Positions 62,041 through 64,000 of a DNA stretch of 64,000 nt are shown piece after piece. The notes under the pieces were generated by a model. It had not been told where the DNA came from. It saw only the letters and a list, made by a program, of their open reading frames with translations, and made no database searches. How positions within the stretch are numbered: position 1 is the first letter of the stretch; each line of letters opens with the position of its first letter. The DNA lies in assembly GCF_963975345.1 (NCBI RefSeq), contig NZ_CAXBGE010000004.1:212679-276678 (forward strand), written 5' to 3'. The stretch comes from Maricaulis sp963975345 (GTDB lineage Bacteria > Pseudomonadota > Alphaproteobacteria > Caulobacterales > Maricaulaceae). Made by a program: the position numbers and the translations under genes.

Positions 62041-62678
62041 TTACCGGCATCAAAGCGGATATCGCCGCCCATTGAGGATCGGGTGTCGCGATGGGTTGGT
62101 GAGCCGAATATCCGCACTACGGCTCCGGTCGAAGCGCGGACTTTGGCGCTGTCGCTGGCAAAAACACGGGCTTCGCCGCCGGTTGAAGAGTCGATATCGA
62201 CCGATTGGCAGACCAGATCGCCCGCCCGCAGCACGCCGCCGGTCGACAGATCCAACGCCAGCGCGCCGCACGTGCCGGACATCGTCACTTCGGCGCCGGT
62301 GCTGACATCGGCTTCAAGCGCGCCGGCCGCGATACCGGAAACTTCAGTTTTGATACCGCGGTGGAAATCAAGCGCCTCAACGGCTGGCAGGGTGACCCGC
62401 ACAGTCAGGTCGAGCTCACGACGTTGGCGAAACATCCGGTTGTGCTGACGCAGCACCAATTCACCATCGCTGACCCGCGATTCAAGCTGATCGAAATCAT
62501 CCGCATCGCCCTCAAGATCGACCGACCAGCTCTCGCCGACCGTGACGACCAAGTGATAACCGCCGCCCGCATTGATGCGGTCGAATCCGGTCAGATCAAG
62601 CGGCTGCACGTCCTCGGCCGAAGCCAGACCAGCCGAGAATGCTGCGGCGCCCAGGGCCGCTAAAATCATATTGCGCAT
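62037..62678 (-). CDS. Exported GIN-domain (DUF2807) beta-solenoid protein
   Basis: A 213-residue protein with a signal peptide (MRNMILAALGAAAFSAGLASA), then a head-GIN/DUF2807 domain: FDRINAGGGYHLVVTVGESW near the N-terminus and repeated beta turns SGIAAGALEADVSTGAEV, LSTGGVLRAGDLV and STGGEARVFASDS. The DUF2807 fold is a short beta-solenoid of unknown function, common on envelopes. The ATG at 62678 is used, as longer frames lack a signal. It is conceptually related to the solenoid cluster at 41-46 kb but belongs to a different family. Confidence 0.82.
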   Translation of the reverse strand: MRNMILAALGAAAFSAGLASAEDVQPLDLTGFDRINAGGGYHLVVTVGESWSVDLEGDADDFDQLESRVSDGELVLRQHNRMFRQRRELDLTVRVTLPAVEALDFHRGIKTEVSGIAAGALEADVSTGAEVTMSGTCGALALDLSTGGVLRAGDLVCQSVDIDSSTGGEARVFASDSAKVRASTGAVVRIFGSPTHRDTRSSMGGDIRFDAGN

Positions 62679-62802
62679 TTGCGTCTCCCATCGCGTGTCC
62701 ATGAGGAACACACTATCATCCATCACCCTTGATGCATGTGGGATCGTGTTTGGATGCATCCCGCCCGAAAGGAGGCGCAGGGTCGCTCTGGCGCGATGCG
62801 GC

Positions 62803-64000
62803 CTAAACCATCCGGCTCTGTTCAAGCGCGGCAGCGATGAAGCTGGCAAACAGCGGATGCGGCTCGAACGGACGCGATTTCAGCTCGGGATGGAATTGCA
62901 CGCCGATATACCAAGGATGATCCTTGATCTCGACGATCTCCGGCAGGATGCCATCGGGCGACATGCCGGAGAAGACCAAGCCAGCGTCTTCAAGCTGCTG
63001 CTTGTACGCAATATTCACTTCATAGCGATGGCGATGGCGCTCTTCGATATGGCTGGTGCCATAGATCTCGCGCACATGGCTGCCCTCGGCCAACACAGCC
63101 GGATAGGCGCCAAGCCGCATCGTGCCGCCCTTGTCGTCGGCTTCCGAGCGGGTCTCGACTTCATTGCCGCGTGACCATTCGGTCAACAGGCCGACAATCG
63201 CTTCGCCGCCGTCACCAAATTCGCTAGAGGTGGCATCGGGAATACCCGCGAGATCGCGCGCCGCTTCGAGCACCGCCATCTGCATGCCGTAGCAAATCCC
63301 GAAGAAGGGCACTTTGCGTTCACGGGCAAAGCGCGCTGCGGCGACCTTGCCTTCAGCGCCGCGGCCACCAAAGCCGCCGGGCACCAGCACAGCATGTACA
63401 TCCTCGAGTGGGCCGAACGGATCATCTTTTTCAAACTGCTCGCTATCGAGCCATCTCAGCTTGACCTTGACGCCATTGGCGATGCCGCCATGGGCGAGCG
63501 CCTCAATCAAGGATTTATAGGCGTCGAGCAGGCCAACATATTTGCCGACAATCCCGATCGTCACTTCGCCGTCAGGTTCAGCGATCGTCTTGGAGATCTT
63601 CAGCCATTTGGTCAGATCCGGCGCGGGTGCATCGGCAATGCCAAAGCATCGCAGCACTTCGCGATCCAGGCCTTCCTTGTGGTAGGCTAGTGGGACGTCA
63701 TACAGCGAGGATGCATCCATGCCTTCGATGACGGCGCTTTCGCGCACATTGCAGAACAGGCCGATCTTGCGTTTGTCGCCAGCGGGAATCGGCATTTCAC
63801 AGCGGCAGAGCAGGATATCGGGCTGAATGCCGATCGAGCGCAATTCCTTGACCGAGTGCTGGGTCGGCTTGGTCTTCATCTCTCCGGCAACCTTGATGAA
63901 AGGCAGCAGGGTTACGTGGACGAAGACGGCGCGTTCATGGCCGAGTTCCTGGCCGAGCTGGCGGATCGCCTCGAAGAAAGGCAGGCCCTCGATATCGCCG
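62803..64000 (-). CDS. pyrG: CTP synthase (C-terminal part; continues beyond window)
   Basis: CTP synthase converts UTP to CTP using glutamine. Only the C-terminal roughly 400 residues are present; the 5' end lies beyond 64000. The end of the synthetase domain (FIKVAGEMKTKPTQHSV, CNVRESAVIEGMDASSLYDV) and the complete class I glutamine amidotransferase domain are visible, with nucleophile Cys in FFGICYGMQM and catalytic His/Glu in GVQFHPELKSRP. The pyrG-eno proximity is common in proteobacteria. Confidence 0.97.
   Translation of the reverse strand, partial: GDIEGLPFFEAIRQLGQELGHERAVFVHVTLLPFIKVAGEMKTKPTQHSVKELRSIGIQPDILLCRCEMPIPAGDKRKIGLFCNVRESAVIEGMDASSLYDVPLAYHKEGLDREVLRCFGIADAPAPDLTKWLKISKTIAEPDGEVTIGIVGKYVGLLDAYKSLIEALAHGGIANGVKVKLRWLDSEQFEKDDPFGPLEDVHAVLVPGGFGGRGAEGKVAAARFARERKVPFFGICYGMQMAVLEAARDLAGIPDATSSEFGDGGEAIVGLLTEWSRGNEVETRSEADDKGGTMRLGAYPAVLAEGSHVREIYGTSHIEERHRHRYEVNIAYKQQLEDAGLVFSGMSPDGILPEIVEIKDHPWYIGVQFHPELKSRPFEPHPLFASFIAAALEQSRMV

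Overview
The window is about 64 kb of GC-rich, densely packed chromosome from an alphaproteobacterium. The best fit is a marine, stalked-type lineage near Maricaulis or Hyphomonas; this placement is inferred from gene order and protein style only. Supporting features are the ntrB-ntrC-ntrY-ntrX-trkA-trkH-dat-hfq-hflX block, the pyrG/eno/ftsB/pdhA/pdhB/lpdA/lipA/coq10/cinA/ispDF/dusB neighbourhood, an E1-beta subunit carrying a lipoyl domain, and frequent 4-base stop/start overlaps. No prophage, CRISPR array, rRNA operon or complete insertion sequence was seen.

Layout. 1-5.7 kb: end of a DUF302 gene, a cbpA/cbpM-type co-chaperone pair and a cyoABCD bo-type ubiquinol oxidase operon, separated by a strong hairpin. 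5.8-12 kb: accessory envelope genes (a lipoprotein, a secreted metallopeptidase with pre-peptidase repeats, two small membrane proteins) and a membrane-anchored AraC regulator. 12-18.8 kb: tRNA-Ser, rlpA, then a D,D-carboxypeptidase, tmk, holB, tatD, MBL-hydrolase operon and a CPBP protease. 19-32 kb: mazG, then a long leftward series of hflX, hfq, dat, trkH, trkA, ntrX, ntrY, ntrC, ntrB and dusB. 32-35 kb: ispDF and cinA facing coq10-like and lipA genes. 35.6-38.2 kb: two tandem, equal-length membrane diguanylate cyclases. 38-46 kb: a secreted M1 aminopeptidase with a DUF6702 partner, then three beta-solenoid (bactofilin-like) envelope proteins around an acyl-CoA ligase-like gene. 46-57 kb: lpdA, small oxygenase/HD/cupin genes, a secreted tail-collar protein, a thioesterase and the pyruvate dehydrogenase genes pdhA, pdhB and pdhC, interrupted by small extra genes. 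57-64 kb: a methyltransferase, eno, rpmF, an AT-richer patch, a PLP decarboxylase, a GIN-domain protein and the 3' part of pyrG.

How it fits together. Most of the window is housekeeping: respiration, central carbon metabolism (eno, PDH, lpd), lipoate and isoprenoid synthesis, nucleotide supply (tmk, pyrG, mazG), nitrogen and potassium control, and RNA regulation by Hfq. The more unusual parts are the exported beta-solenoid cluster at 41-46 kb; an NtrC whose AAA+ domain has lost its sigma-54 contact loop; a palindromic repeat inserted in the pdhC linker next to an apparent one-base frameshift; and a perfect 23-bp inverted repeat with nested operator-like palindromes upstream of pdhA.
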